IMG/VR virus record: IMGVR_UViG_3300048924_000308
Coordinates: 1-53,335 of that record
Length of the DNA: 53,335 nucleotides
Direction: 5' to 3' (one strand)
Source: a virus
Under the pieces are notes generated by a model, which was given only the letters and a program-made list of their open reading frames with translations, was not told the origin of the DNA and searched no databases. A program made the position numbers and the translations under genes. Below are positions 7,332 through 15,345 of this stretch, piece after piece; positions within the stretch are counted from its first letter, which is position 1; each line of letters begins with the position of its first letter.

Positions 7332-7864
7332 CACTCGCCCGCGACGCGGTAGTTCGCCGGCTGCGTGTCGGTGCGCGATTGCAGCTCGGCGGGTTTCAAC
7401 GAACAGTCGAACCCGGCGGCGCGGTACGCGTCATAGACTTCCTTGCTGACCTGACAGCGGATCAGCACGGCGGCCTTCTGAAGGTTCGTCTTCACCGTCT
7501 GATCGTCGGTGATGGTCGACTGGCGCACCGTCTCGGCGGCCGCGACCTCGAGCTTGCAGTCTTGCAGGCTGTGCGAAGCGCCGCCGACGAGCGAGACGCC
7601 GGCGATCGCGCCACCGAACTGGACGGTCTGGCCGCAGTTCATCTGGGAGAAAGAAGAGGCATAGGCACCCAGCACCGGCGCACTAACGTTCCGCACGGTC
7701 TCCGTCGTATGTTCCGGCGTCTGAGAGAACTGGATAGTGCCTTGCGCGGTGGATGTGGCAGCGGACTGCTGAGTAGCGGTCGCGGTAGTACTCGTTTGCG
7801 CATGTGCGTGGCCAGCAATAGCGAGTGCTAGAATCAGCAGCACGACGGTGGATTTCATGTTCAT
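7331..7864 (-). CDS. Secreted protein of unknown function, 177 aa
   Basis: The N end (MNMKSTVVLLILALAIAGHAHAQ) is a clear Sec signal peptide with an AHA-Q cleavage site. The mature protein is Thr/Ser/Gln-rich at first, then contains four cysteines (MNCGQ, LQDCK, IRCQV, FDCSL) that could form disulfides. The ATG at 7864 follows GGGGTG. Exported proteins are unusual in a phage early operon, and this one is paired with a second exported protein at 7928-8365. Confidence 0.75.
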   Translation of the reverse strand: MNMKSTVVLLILALAIAGHAHAQTSTTATATQQSAATSTAQGTIQFSQTPEHTTETVRNVSAPVLGAYASSFSQMNCGQTVQFGGAIAGVSLVGGASHSLQDCKLEVAAAETVRQSTITDDQTVKTNLQKAAVLIRCQVSKEVYDAYRAAGFDCSLKPAELQSRTDTQPANYRVAGE

Positions 7865-7891
7865 CGTTGTCACCCCAAAGGTGGTCGGTCA

Positions 7892-7920
7892 GGCCTTCGG
7901 TACCCGAAATACCGAAGGCC
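7892..7920. terminator. Inverted repeat between the two secreted-protein genes
   Basis: GGCCTTCGGTA (7892-7902) and TACCGAAGGCC (7910-7920) form a perfect 11-bp stem with a 7-base loop. It lacks a T-run in the direction of the operon, so it may attenuate or protect mRNA ends more than terminate. Confidence 0.5.
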
Positions 7921-7927
7921 TTCTTCG

Positions 7928-8365
7928 TTAGTGGCCGTACGAGTAGCTGCCCGCGAGGTTCGTGTAGCCGTACGCGCTGACGTCGGTTCCCACGCCCGAT
8001 TTGCTCGAGCCATAGCCGTCGCCGGACGTGTAGCCACCGGCATTCGCGTTCGAGGTGCTGCCCGTATAGCTGCCGGACGCCGAGACGCCGCCGCCGATAC
8101 CCGAGAACCCGTACGACGCGACACCGGCACCGATGACGGTGCCGCCGATCGCATAGCCGCCGCCAGCAGAATTGCTCCACTGCGACGAATAGCCGTTGCC
8201 GTTCTGGCCGGCCGAGGCCTGGGAGCCGCCCGACGTACTCGACGACGAGCCGAAGCCGCCGCTGAACGGCGAGGATTGATTGTTCGAATAACCGCCGGCG
8301 AACGCGGCCGGTGCCGCGGCGAGTGCGAGAGCTGCTGCAACTGCGAGGGTGATGCGCTTCTTCAT
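7928..8365 (-). CDS. Secreted glycine/serine-rich protein, 145 aa
   Basis: The N end (MKKRITLAVAAALALAAAPA, then AFAGG) is a textbook signal peptide with an AFA-G site. The mature part is almost entirely Gly, Ser, Tyr and Asn with repeated GG, GYG and YSS units, a composition seen in surface or matrix proteins. The start at 8365 is chosen for the signal peptide. I do not recognise a family, and a surface or adhesion role is only suggested by composition. Confidence 0.75.
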   Translation of the reverse strand: MKKRITLAVAAALALAAAPAAFAGGYSNNQSSPFSGGFGSSSSTSGGSQASAGQNGNGYSSQWSNSAGGGYAIGGTVIGAGVASYGFSGIGGGVSASGSYTGSTSNANAGGYTSGDGYGSSKSGVGTDVSAYGYTNLAGSYSYGH

Positions 8366-8424
8366 GGTCTGCCTCAAAGGTTGGTTGATTGCGAGGTGGT
8401 CCGGCCGCGCCCGGTACTGCAAAT

Positions 8425-8682
8425 TCAGATTTCAGCGTCGCGATATCGCGCGAGTTCTTCTTCCAGCTCGCGCACGCGTGCCTGCGACGCCATCAAGAGC
8501 ATTGCGGCTCCGGGCGACGTGCGACGGGCCGGCGAGGGCGGTGACTTCATGTATGCATCGGCAAACCGCTCAAGCGCGTCGATGGAGCCCGTCACGCTGT
8601 GGTAGTGCTGCGTTCCGATCGTGCCGTCGAGAACGACAGTCAGACCTGCCGCGCGCGCGAGTTTGATGATCTGCTCGTTCAT
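8425..8682 (-). CDS. Small unknown protein, 85 aa
   Basis: The protein has a short N-terminal alpha/beta region (IIKLARAAGLTVVLDG...) and a C-terminal helix (LLMASQARVRELEEELARYRD) that could form a coiled coil. The ATG overlaps the ParB-like stop as ATGA. This kind of 80-90-residue protein is common in betaproteobacterial phage early operons, role unknown. Confidence 0.7.
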   Translation of the reverse strand: MNEQIIKLARAAGLTVVLDGTIGTQHYHSVTGSIDALERFADAYMKSPPSPARRTSPGAAMLLMASQARVRELEEELARYRDAEI

Positions 8683-10430
8683 GGCCGGCTTCCGTCGTCC
8701 GTCGGGAACGGCCACGCTGCAGCTGGATGCAGTGGCTTGCGTGCTGGTGCCACTGGAGCTGCGCGCTTCGCGGGTGCCTTCTTCGCTGCCGGCACTTTCT
8801 TTGCGGCAGGAACCTTCTTCACCGCTGCCGGCTTTTTGACGTCCGCCTTTACGGGCGGCTTCGGCGCGCTGGCGGGAGTCTTCTTCGCGGGTGTGGGCGT
8901 CGGCCGCTTCGGCTTCATGTCACCCTCGATCTGCTTGCGTACGGCGCCCGGATCTATGCCGCGCACGCGCGCCGTCGCTTCGAGCAGCTCGGGTTTTGCA
9001 GTCGAATAGTTGTCGGCTACCGATTCGCCAATCAGCGCGATGTCCATCACCAAACGGCCCAGCGCCTCCCCGTCGTTCTGCTCGAACTCGTCGACCTTCT
9101 TTGCGAAGTCAGCTTCGCTGATTGCCTTCGAGCCCCAGTCGTACAGCTTTGCGAGACGGCGCTGGTTCTCATTCCAAAGTCGTCGATAGAACGTAATGGC
9201 GACGATCTTCAGATCGAAGTCGTCGAGCCCGAATCCTTCGTGTTTCGCGCGCACCTGTCGGAAAAGCTCGCCGCGATATGCGTCGGCCGCTTTCTTCTTT
9301 GCGTTCTCCGCGGATTGCGACGGATTGGATGCGCTGGTGCTGCGCGCCTGGATGCCCTTGTCGGCGAGTGCCTTCTTCAGATCCGACTTCTGCATGACGT
9401 CGATCATCTCGCCGCCGTGCGGACTCTCAAGCAGTGCGGCCGACTTGACCCCCTTAGCGCCGATGATCTGACGGTAGGTGCGTTGCTTCGGATCGTCGTA
9501 GCAACGCTCGTCGAGCTTGACCCAGCCACCGACTAACGCACCGTGCTGATACGGTTGCGTGACTTTCGCGTCCTTTCCCGCGATGACCTTGCGTCCAGAT
9601 GCCTCAGCTTCGACGCGCTTCTGCGCGGCCGCCGCATCGCGTTTTTTCGCATAGCACGCCGGATCGGTGCAGACGTCCTTGCTCTTCACGTCGCCGAACA
9701 GATCGGACTGGTTGCCGGTGCGCTTCGGGCACGGGCCGCATGCGCCAGCTGCGGGCACCAGCTGCTCGTCAGCCGTTTTGAACGGTGCCTGATCGAGCCG
9801 GAGCATGTAGTTCGTCTGGACATGGTCCGAGGCCTCACGCACCGACATGGGTTCGCCCGTCCAACGCGGCGTCGTGATCTCTTTTGCGGCTTTATCTTGC
9901 AGATCTGTCGGCATGCGCGCGATGACGAGCGCGGTTTTCGCGTTCAGCTTCCCGTCGAAGAAGAGCTTGCGCGTCGACGCATTGAGCGCGCATAGCTTCA
10001 ACCGCTGCGCAACGTATGTCTTCGTCTGGCTGACTCCGACAGAGATCTGTTCGAGCGTGTGCCCGCGATCCGACAGCACCTTGTAGCCGTCGGCTTCTTC
10101 GAGCGGGTGCAGATCCTTACGCTGCAGGTTCTCGACGATCTGGATGTGCAGCACCTCGTCGTCTGAGAGGTCGCGCACGAGCACGGGTACATCCTTCAGT
10201 CCTGCCGCGGTGGCGGCGCGGTGACGGCGCTCGCCGGCGACGAGTTCGAACAGTCCCGGCTCATCCGGCCACGGGCGCACGAGCATCGGCTGCAGCAGGC
10301 CGTGTTTGCGCACGCTCGCGATCATCTCGGCCTGTTCTGCCTCGGAGAAGCGCTTGCGCGGATTGGTCGGCGACGGCCGGATCGAATTGAGCGGCATGAA
10401 GTCGACGGATGCGGCTTGTGTGGTCTGCAC
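8679..10430 (-). CDS. ParB/RepB/Spo0J-like protein with H1-like tail, 583 aa
   Basis: The N-terminal ParB-like domain has LNSIRPSPTNPRKRF, a GERRHRA motif (66-72) and ENLQRKDLHPLEEA (about 100-113), then an HTH region (TLEQISVGVSQTKTYVAQRL). The middle has a Cys cluster (CGPCPKR...CTDPACYAKK) that may bind zinc. The last 60 residues are Lys/Ala/Pro repeats of the kind found in histone H1-like tails. A GTG start at 10430 is preceded by AAGGAGG at 7 bases. Such large ParB-like proteins occur in phage early operons without a ParA; I see no ParA here, so partition is unlikely and a DNA-binding, CTP-switch or nuclease-like role is more plausible. Confidence 0.88.
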   Translation of the reverse strand: MQTTQAASVDFMPLNSIRPSPTNPRKRFSEAEQAEMIASVRKHGLLQPMLVRPWPDEPGLFELVAGERRHRAATAAGLKDVPVLVRDLSDDEVLHIQIVENLQRKDLHPLEEADGYKVLSDRGHTLEQISVGVSQTKTYVAQRLKLCALNASTRKLFFDGKLNAKTALVIARMPTDLQDKAAKEITTPRWTGEPMSVREASDHVQTNYMLRLDQAPFKTADEQLVPAAGACGPCPKRTGNQSDLFGDVKSKDVCTDPACYAKKRDAAAAQKRVEAEASGRKVIAGKDAKVTQPYQHGALVGGWVKLDERCYDDPKQRTYRQIIGAKGVKSAALLESPHGGEMIDVMQKSDLKKALADKGIQARSTSASNPSQSAENAKKKAADAYRGELFRQVRAKHEGFGLDDFDLKIVAITFYRRLWNENQRRLAKLYDWGSKAISEADFAKKVDEFEQNDGEALGRLVMDIALIGESVADNYSTAKPELLEATARVRGIDPGAVRKQIEGDMKPKRPTPTPAKKTPASAPKPPVKADVKKPAAVKKVPAAKKVPAAKKAPAKRAAPVAPARKPLHPAAAWPFPTDDGSRP

Positions 10431-10443
10431 GGATCTTTCCTCC

Positions 10444-10884
10444 TTAGTGTTTCGTGACGCCGTGCGGCACAGCATCAGCGGCGATGATGTCGCGCATGAT
10501 TCCCTGCAGGGCACGCTCGCTGAAACCGCGCGTCGGCAAGAGGGGCGCAACCTTGACGGCGAGTTCTCGGGCGAGCGACATGGCGTGGCGCCATTCAGGC
10601 GAGAGGCGCGGGTTGTCGAGCCATAGCGGAATCCAGTTGCCTTGACCGTAGATCTCGTCATAGCGGCGAAGTAGTACGCGGCGCGTGTGAGAGACGATCT
10701 CCTCTGTGAGGGCCTCGTCGTGTTCTACGAACGTGTGTTCTGCGCCCATCGCGTAGCGGCAGTGCGGCGCGGTCAGGTGGTCGAAATCGAGGTGCGCGAT
10801 GATGTGGCCGTCCTCGCCCAGCGCGACGATCTTTCTGTCGGTGTCGGTGGCACGCGTGTTGTCGAAGATGAAGATCGTTTTCAT
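10444..10884 (-). CDS. Unknown early protein, 146 aa
   Basis: The protein starts MKTIFIFDNTRATDTDRKIVALGEDG, a compact beta-rich start, and continues with a helical part containing RRYDEIYGQGNWIPLWLDNP. The start at 10884 has AGGGA about 9 bases upstream. It overlaps the upstream small gene by ATGA and lies 13 bases before the ParB-like gene. Role unknown. Confidence 0.75.
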   Translation of the reverse strand: MKTIFIFDNTRATDTDRKIVALGEDGHIIAHLDFDHLTAPHCRYAMGAEHTFVEHDEALTEEIVSHTRRVLLRRYDEIYGQGNWIPLWLDNPRLSPEWRHAMSLARELAVKVAPLLPTRGFSERALQGIMRDIIAADAVPHGVTKH

Positions 10885-11021
10885 GATCGAGATCCCTTCG
10901 TTGTCCGCGTCATACGCCGACGCTGGGCGGCGCGCAGGTGCGCGCGAATGAGTCGATGCGCTTCGCGCAAGTCGATGCTTCCGTCGTGGAGTGAAGCGAG
11001 GATCTGCCACGGCGTCGGCAC
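10881..11021 (-). CDS. Very small protein, 46 aa (GTG start)
   Basis: The sequence PTPWQILASLHDGSIDLREAHRLIRAHLRAAQRRR looks like a folded two-helix unit with a basic end. The GTG at 11021 has GCGAG upstream. It starts just after the stop of the 11035-11388 gene and overlaps the next gene by ATGA, so it fits the operon. It could be spurious. Confidence 0.5.
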   Translation of the reverse strand: MPTPWQILASLHDGSIDLREAHRLIRAHLRAAQRRRMTRTTKGSRS

Positions 11022-11034
11022 TGGCTCGCAGCGG

Positions 11035-11388
11035 CTAATTCGCCTGGTCTTCAAGGAACGACGACTGGCGATCGTGGCCGGTGTCGACGGGCAGGTCCTG
11101 CAGCGCCTGCCGCAGTGACCACGTGTCGATCGGCTGGAGGCGCAGCCCGCGGCCGACCATCTTTGCGGCGCTTTCGTCGACAAACGTCATCGCGTAGATG
11201 GCGCCTTGTCCGAAGAGCTTCGTGAATGCCTGCGTCGCGGACTCGCGCGGCGCAGCGTCGAAGGCGGGCACGTCGACCCGCACGAACGAACAGCCACCGA
11301 TCGTCTCTTCCGTGACACGGCCGGCAATACGCTGGTGGCCAAAGAGTTCGATGATTGCCCACTGATCGAATTTTTCTGAGGTTGTCAT
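11035..11388 (-). CDS. Conserved small phage protein, 117 aa
   Basis: The segment WAIIELFGHQRIAGRVTEETIGGCSFVRVDVP followed by FTKLFGQGAIYAMTFVDE is strongly conserved in many bacterial and phage genomes, where it is sometimes loosely labelled acetyltransferase. No catalytic acyltransferase motif is visible. The start at 11388 has AGGA upstream. Role unknown. Confidence 0.8.
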   Translation of the reverse strand: MTTSEKFDQWAIIELFGHQRIAGRVTEETIGGCSFVRVDVPAFDAAPRESATQAFTKLFGQGAIYAMTFVDESAAKMVGRGLRLQPIDTWSLRQALQDLPVDTGHDRQSSFLEDQAN

Positions 11389-11471
11389 TTCAAGTCCTGA
11401 AAAAAGCAGGGCGCTGAACGAGCCGCCCGCAAAACTCGCCACGGGGGAGTGACGAGAGACCACCGAGAAAG

Positions 11472-12173
11472 CTATTTGCAGAGCTCGACGAACATCGTGA
11501 GCATCCGCGTCTGTTCACAAGCGAGTTCGAGCACGGAGGCGCCGCGCCGCAGCGTCACAGAGCCGTCGAGCCAATGCGTGAGGGCCGCGTCTCCGACGCC
11601 GAGCGTGAAGTCCGCAACGCGCGGATCCGCCTTGACGTCGACGTCGACCGGCCTGACGGATGCCGGCGGTTCGCTTGACGCGGCCGGCGACGCGCTGGCC
11701 TTCTTTGGGGGCTTGGATTGCGCAGGTTCTTTCGGCGCCGGGATGATTGCCTCCTGACCGGGCAGGAAGTAGTGGCCGCGATCGCGCAGGATCTCGCCGC
11801 GCTTCAGCGATGCAGCGATGTATGGCGATATGCCGACTTCCGTATCGAGGCCCATCGACTCGCACAGCGCTTTCGACGTCAGCGGGCCTTTCAAGCGGAG
11901 ACACGCGATTGCTTGCTCGGCACGCGTCTTCGTCTCACGCTTGGACCCGTTCGTCTCACGCTGTGGTGCTGACGGTTCGTCTTTCCCGTCAGTCGTCTCG
12001 ACATCGGCGGGCGGCTCGGCGCGCTTGAACGTGCTCACCGGGTTCGCCCATGCGTTCGCGGGGCGCGGCGGTTCCGCAGCTTGCGCCGACGGCCCGACCG
12101 AAGCGGGAGCATCCGTGACCTCGGAACTCGCCGCGACTTGGGGGAACATGTTCGGATGGGCAATGTCGCTCAC
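11472..12173 (-). CDS. Putative winged-helix protein with Pro/Ala linkers, 233 aa
   Basis: A disordered N end rich in Pro/Ala/Ser is followed by KTRAEQAIACLRLKGPLTSKALCESMGLDTEVGISPYIAASLKRGEILRDRGHYFL (about 81-137), a convincing small winged-helix fold. A second linker leads to a C-terminal domain (VADFTLGVGDAALTHWLDGSVTLRRGASVLELA). It may bind DNA and regulate the operon. Function inferred from fold only. Confidence 0.75.
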   Translation of the reverse strand: MSDIAHPNMFPQVAASSEVTDAPASVGPSAQAAEPPRPANAWANPVSTFKRAEPPADVETTDGKDEPSAPQRETNGSKRETKTRAEQAIACLRLKGPLTSKALCESMGLDTEVGISPYIAASLKRGEILRDRGHYFLPGQEAIIPAPKEPAQSKPPKKASASPAASSEPPASVRPVDVDVKADPRVADFTLGVGDAALTHWLDGSVTLRRGASVLELACEQTRMLTMFVELCK

Positions 12174-12176
12174 GGC

Positions 12177-13025
12177 TTACCCCAGATGAGCTGCGGCTGC
12201 GTGCCGCGGGAAGTGGCGCGTCGCGCGCGCGACCGCCGTGTCAAGCTCCATCACTGCAGCTTCGCCTTCGCGATGTGCGAGGTCGTACAGGCTCGGCAGA
12301 CCCGACTGCACCGACTCCAATACCTCTTCACGCGTGGCGGACCGTCCCTCCGCATACCAGAACGTCTGTTCGGGCTCACCGATCCGAAAGAGCGCTCCGC
12401 CGGGCGCGGGGAACGCCTTATAGGTAAGCGTGACCCATACGAGCGCCACGCCCGGATTGCGCGTGAGATGGTGGCCGGGCGCGTCAGTGCGATCTTTGGG
12501 AAGCCCGCTGTCGCGCCGCATAGCCTTCGGGCGCGCGAGGAAGGGGCATGCGGATGCCGCGAACTTCGCGCAGTCGACGTGCGACGGCGGCTCGCTCGAC
12601 GTGCGGTTGACCGCGCACATCGGACCGATCACGAATGCCATGTATTTGCCGAGCCTCTCGCCGCACAGCCAGCAGCGATGTTGGTTGTGACAGATCGCGA
12701 GCTTCTTCGGATCTGCGACGCGGAAGTCGGGCTTGCCGTCGATCCACGCGACGAAGAACGGAACGGGGTAGCCGCGATCGTCGAGCGGCAGAGCGCGCAT
12801 GCGCGCCGGGAGTTCAGGGAGGCCTTCGCGCAGTTGCTTGCTCATCGGAATTCCATCGCGGAGAACGCGCCGCGACCACGCCTCCGTAAGAGCCCGGTCT
12901 TCGTTCGCGGGGGCGGGCAGGTCGAAATCGAATGCGGCGTCGAAGCGCTTTGCCACCGTGGTGGCTGTCCAGGCGAGCGCGCCTGACGATGCGAGTGCGA
13001 GGCCGATATAGCCGAGCGTATTCAT
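12177..13025 (-). CDS. Unknown protein with N-terminal membrane helix and Cys cluster, 282 aa
   Basis: Residues 4-25 form a hydrophobic helix (LGYIGLALASSGALAWTATTV). The centre carries PVPFFVAWIDGKPDFRVADP followed by a Cys/His cluster (CHNQHRCWLCGERLG, MCAV, DCAKF, CPFL) likely to bind metal. The Cys-rich central block is seen in other phage and plasmid proteins of unknown role. It lies 3 bases from both neighbours. A fusion of a small membrane protein to the Cys-rich domain is possible. Confidence 0.7.
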   Translation of the reverse strand: MNTLGYIGLALASSGALAWTATTVAKRFDAAFDFDLPAPANEDRALTEAWSRRVLRDGIPMSKQLREGLPELPARMRALPLDDRGYPVPFFVAWIDGKPDFRVADPKKLAICHNQHRCWLCGERLGKYMAFVIGPMCAVNRTSSEPPSHVDCAKFAASACPFLARPKAMRRDSGLPKDRTDAPGHHLTRNPGVALVWVTLTYKAFPAPGGALFRIGEPEQTFWYAEGRSATREEVLESVQSGLPSLYDLAHREGEAAVMELDTAVARATRHFPRHAAAAHLG

Positions 13026-13028
13026 GCG

Positions 13029-13274
13029 TCACTCCTCCGAAACCAGACGAACGCCGCGCATCGCGGCCGTAGCGGCGACGAAGTCCTGCATCGTCTTCAC
13101 GTCGTCCAGCATGCTTTGCACGATCGTGGGCGTTGCGCCGAGCAACAGGACCGTCTGGAGCGCGTGGACAGCGCCGCGCTGGATCAGGTGCTGCGCGACA
13201 AGACCGGGCGCGTCGAGCTTGAGCACCTCGGCGCGCGATTCTTCCCAGTCGGGGATGTTCTCGATGCGGGCCAT
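13029..13274 (-). CDS. Small unknown protein, 81 aa
   Basis: A mostly helical protein (MARIENIPDWEESRAEVLKL...) with no recognised motif. The ATG at 13274 lies one base beyond the upstream gene's stop, consistent with coupling in the leftward operon. Confidence 0.65.
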   Translation of the reverse strand: MARIENIPDWEESRAEVLKLDAPGLVAQHLIQRGAVHALQTVLLLGATPTIVQSMLDDVKTMQDFVAATAAMRGVRLVSEE

Positions 13275-13275
13275 G

Positions 13276-13551
13276 TCAGTCCTCATCCGTGTCATTGGCG
13301 GCGCGACGCTTGATGTCGACGACGTTGTCGTCGAAGCCGAGCGAGCTCTGGACGGGGGCGGCGGCGCGCGGTGTAACCATGCGGCCGGTGCGGCGCTGCG
13401 GACGACCGACGATCTGCGCGCGTACAGCCGCCTGAACGACGGCGCGCACCGCAGGGTTCAGAAGCGCTTCGTCGGGCGATCCCTCGACGCCGAGCGTGCG
13501 GCACGCCGGCGCGAGTAGATCGTCTGGAAGGCGCGTAGGAGTCGGGCGCAT
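13276..13551 (-). CDS. Small unknown protein, 91 aa
   Basis: The N half is helical; the C end contains SSLGFDDNVVDIKRRAANDTDED, acidic and probably disordered. No recognised family. Second gene of the leftward early operon. Confidence 0.6.
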   Translation of the reverse strand: MRPTPTRLPDDLLAPACRTLGVEGSPDEALLNPAVRAVVQAAVRAQIVGRPQRRTGRMVTPRAAAPVQSSLGFDDNVVDIKRRAANDTDED

Positions 13552-13558
13552 CGCCGTC

Positions 13559-13768
13559 TCACATGCAGCGCGCAGACTTCACGCACGCAACATCCTGCGA
13601 GCTGGCGGCCATCTCGGCCTCGTAGGCCGAATAGCCATGCCAGAGCAGGTACACGAAGAACACTCCGAGGAGCGCGAGCACGTTGCGTGTCGCGCGGAGC
13701 GTCCAGATCAGCGCTTGGACGCCGCGCCGTGTGCCGGCGGTCGGTAATGCTTGATCTCGGTGATCCAT
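13559..13768 (-). CDS. Small membrane protein, first gene after pL, 69 aa
   Basis: One membrane helix (NVLALLGVFFVYLLWHGYSAY, about residues 29-49) separates a basic N end from a short outer tail with two cysteines. It is the first gene behind the leftward promoter at 13799-13826. Its AGAGG ribosome-binding sequence lies in the loop of an inverted repeat (TCTCACG 13768-13774, CGTGAGA 13789-13795), so translation may depend on mRNA structure. This is the position of lambda N, but the sequence is not N-like. Confidence 0.7.
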   Translation of the reverse strand: MDHRDQALPTAGTRRGVQALIWTLRATRNVLALLGVFFVYLLWHGYSAYEAEMAASSQDVACVKSARCM

Positions 13769-13798
13769 CTCACGAATCCTCTGGTGTGCGTGAGACGA

Positions 13799-13840
13799 AT
13801 CGTAGCAAACGCTACCACTATGTCAAGTAGCAAAAGCTAC
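13799..13840 (-). promoter_or_regulatory. Leftward early promoter pL with operators OL1 and OL2
   Basis: On the minus strand, -35 TTGACA (13821-13826) and -10 TACGAT (13799-13804) are 16 bases apart. GTAGCAAACGCTAC (13802-13815) overlaps the -10 and spacer; GTAGCAAAAGCTAC (13827-13840) abuts the -35. The same GTAGC-N4-GCTAC operator occurs three times in front of the repressor and Cro-like genes. Repression of the whole leftward operon in the lysogen follows from this layout. Confidence 0.85.
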
Positions 13841-13930
13841 TATTTGCAATTGTCGTTGCTCTCCAGAAATCGGATGACGTGCCGTTATCACAAGGAACAA
13901 ATTAAAAGGGCTGGACGAGGGGCTTACACA

Positions 13931-15244
13931 ATGCATGATGTTCTCAAACAAGTCCGTGACGAATTGCGCGCGTTGGCTCAGGCCGTACGTTCGCTGAACG
14001 CTGACACGCGATCGGTGTCTCAGGTTGCCGGAAATAACGTAATGATGGCCGGCGTCGATCGAGAAGAGCTTGCGGAGCGGGCCGAAGGTCTCGCTGATGA
14101 GATTGATGCCAATGACGTCGATGAGATCCCTGACACTGCCGTTTCTAGGCTTCAGCGATATCCCGAGCGATTGCAATTCCTGCGTGCAAATACAACTCAG
14201 AATTTCTTCAACGGGCATGCGGCGAGCACGGTGCCGGCGTATTTATTGACCTTGGATACGTTGGAGCGGAATCTCCGTTCGACTTTCGCAGTCGAGAATG
14301 ACGAAGTCGCCGAGAAGGGAAAAGCGATTCGACAACTAAGAACCAGAATTCGCGCTCTGACGACGAGCTGCGATCAACTGGAGCCGAAGGTGTCTGTTCT
14401 TCAACAGATGGCCACAAATATTCTCTCCGCCCATGAGGCTGCGGACCAGTTGCCTGCCGATCTTCAACTCCTCAAGGAAACACGGAGTGAAGTGGAGAAC
14501 CTCCTTCAGGGAGCAAGGGCAGATAGCAAGGCAATACAGGAATTCGTCGGCGTGGGACGGACACGGGCCAGTGAACTAGAACGCCAAGCATACGAGGCCG
14601 AAAGGACCATTGAGAAGTGCGAAAACGCAATGCGCGCATCTACGACGGTCGGTTTGGCTGGCGCTTTTCACGACAGGGCGGAAGAACTCAGAAAATCGAT
14701 ATCGCCTTGGGTGTACGCGCTGGCAACCGCGCTGTCCGCTGGGGCACTGATCGGAGGAATGCAACTACAGCATCTCTCTGAGGCAATCCAATCGTCAACT
14801 GCGCCTACTGTCGTGATAACTCGGCTCGCCGTCTCGCTCTTGTCTGTGGGTGCTCCGGTTTGGTTTGCATGGCTAGCGACTAAGCAAATTGGCCAGCGCT
14901 TCAGACTCGCAGAAGACTATGCGTATAAGGCATCTATCTCAAAGGCTTATGAGGGATATCGTCGAGAGGCGGCCGCTCTTGACGAAGATTTTCAGAAGAA
15001 ACTATTTGCATCTGCTCTGCTGCGGCTGGATGAGCAGCCGTTAAGATTCGTGGAGCATGAGACGCACGGCAGCCCATGGCATGAGGTATTGTCCTCTGAG
15101 ACCTTCAAGGAGGCGTTGCGCATCGCGCCGGAGCTAGTAGCCCAATTCAAGGAAAAAGCCCAGCAAACGGTAGCGGATGCAAAAGCACGCCGAAAACCCG
15201 GTACATCACGGACGCAGGAGGTTAAGCCTTCGCAAGGCGAATAG
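13931..15244 (+). CDS. Coiled-coil membrane protein in the rex position, 437 aa
   Basis: Residues about 105-235 are long heptad-rich helices. Two membrane segments follow (about 259-280 and 293-318), then RFRLAEDYAYKASISKAYEGYRREAAAL and a helical tail containing LRFVEHETHGSPWHEVLS. The ATG at 13931 follows GAGGGG. The AEDYAYKASxSKAYEGYRxEA type of block recurs in membrane-linked proteins near defence genes; this is from memory. The gene sits between OL and the repressor, convergent with the repressor, and is AT-richer than the early operons. By position it is a candidate for exclusion of other phages (Rex-like), sensing at the membrane with the coiled coil as effector. Function not proven. 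Confidence 0.85.
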   Translation: MHDVLKQVRDELRALAQAVRSLNADTRSVSQVAGNNVMMAGVDREELAERAEGLADEIDANDVDEIPDTAVSRLQRYPERLQFLRANTTQNFFNGHAASTVPAYLLTLDTLERNLRSTFAVENDEVAEKGKAIRQLRTRIRALTTSCDQLEPKVSVLQQMATNILSAHEAADQLPADLQLLKETRSEVENLLQGARADSKAIQEFVGVGRTRASELERQAYEAERTIEKCENAMRASTTVGLAGAFHDRAEELRKSISPWVYALATALSAGALIGGMQLQHLSEAIQSSTAPTVVITRLAVSLLSVGAPVWFAWLATKQIGQRFRLAEDYAYKASISKAYEGYRREAAALDEDFQKKLFASALLRLDEQPLRFVEHETHGSPWHEVLSSETFKEALRIAPELVAQFKEKAQQTVADAKARRKPGTSRTQEVKPSQGE

Positions 15245-15277
15245 GTGCTGTCTTGAAGCACCTAGCCAGAGTTTTTT
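15243..15277 (+). terminator. Terminator of the rex-position gene
   Basis: AGGTGCT (15243-15249) and AGCACCT (15257-15263) form a 7-bp stem beginning at the stop codon; a run of six T follows at 15272-15277. The T-run is 8 bases from the stem, so efficiency is uncertain. Confidence 0.55.
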
Positions 15278-15345
15278 GCCGCGTTCGCACGTCAAGACTT
15301 GGGCATTGAGACATCGATTATCGGACCCCTGAAGGCCCGTCTGTT

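Noticed and set aside
8679-10430. Plasmid-like partition system
   Set aside because: The ParB-like protein lacks a ParA partner, and the element is integrated with clear attL and attR.
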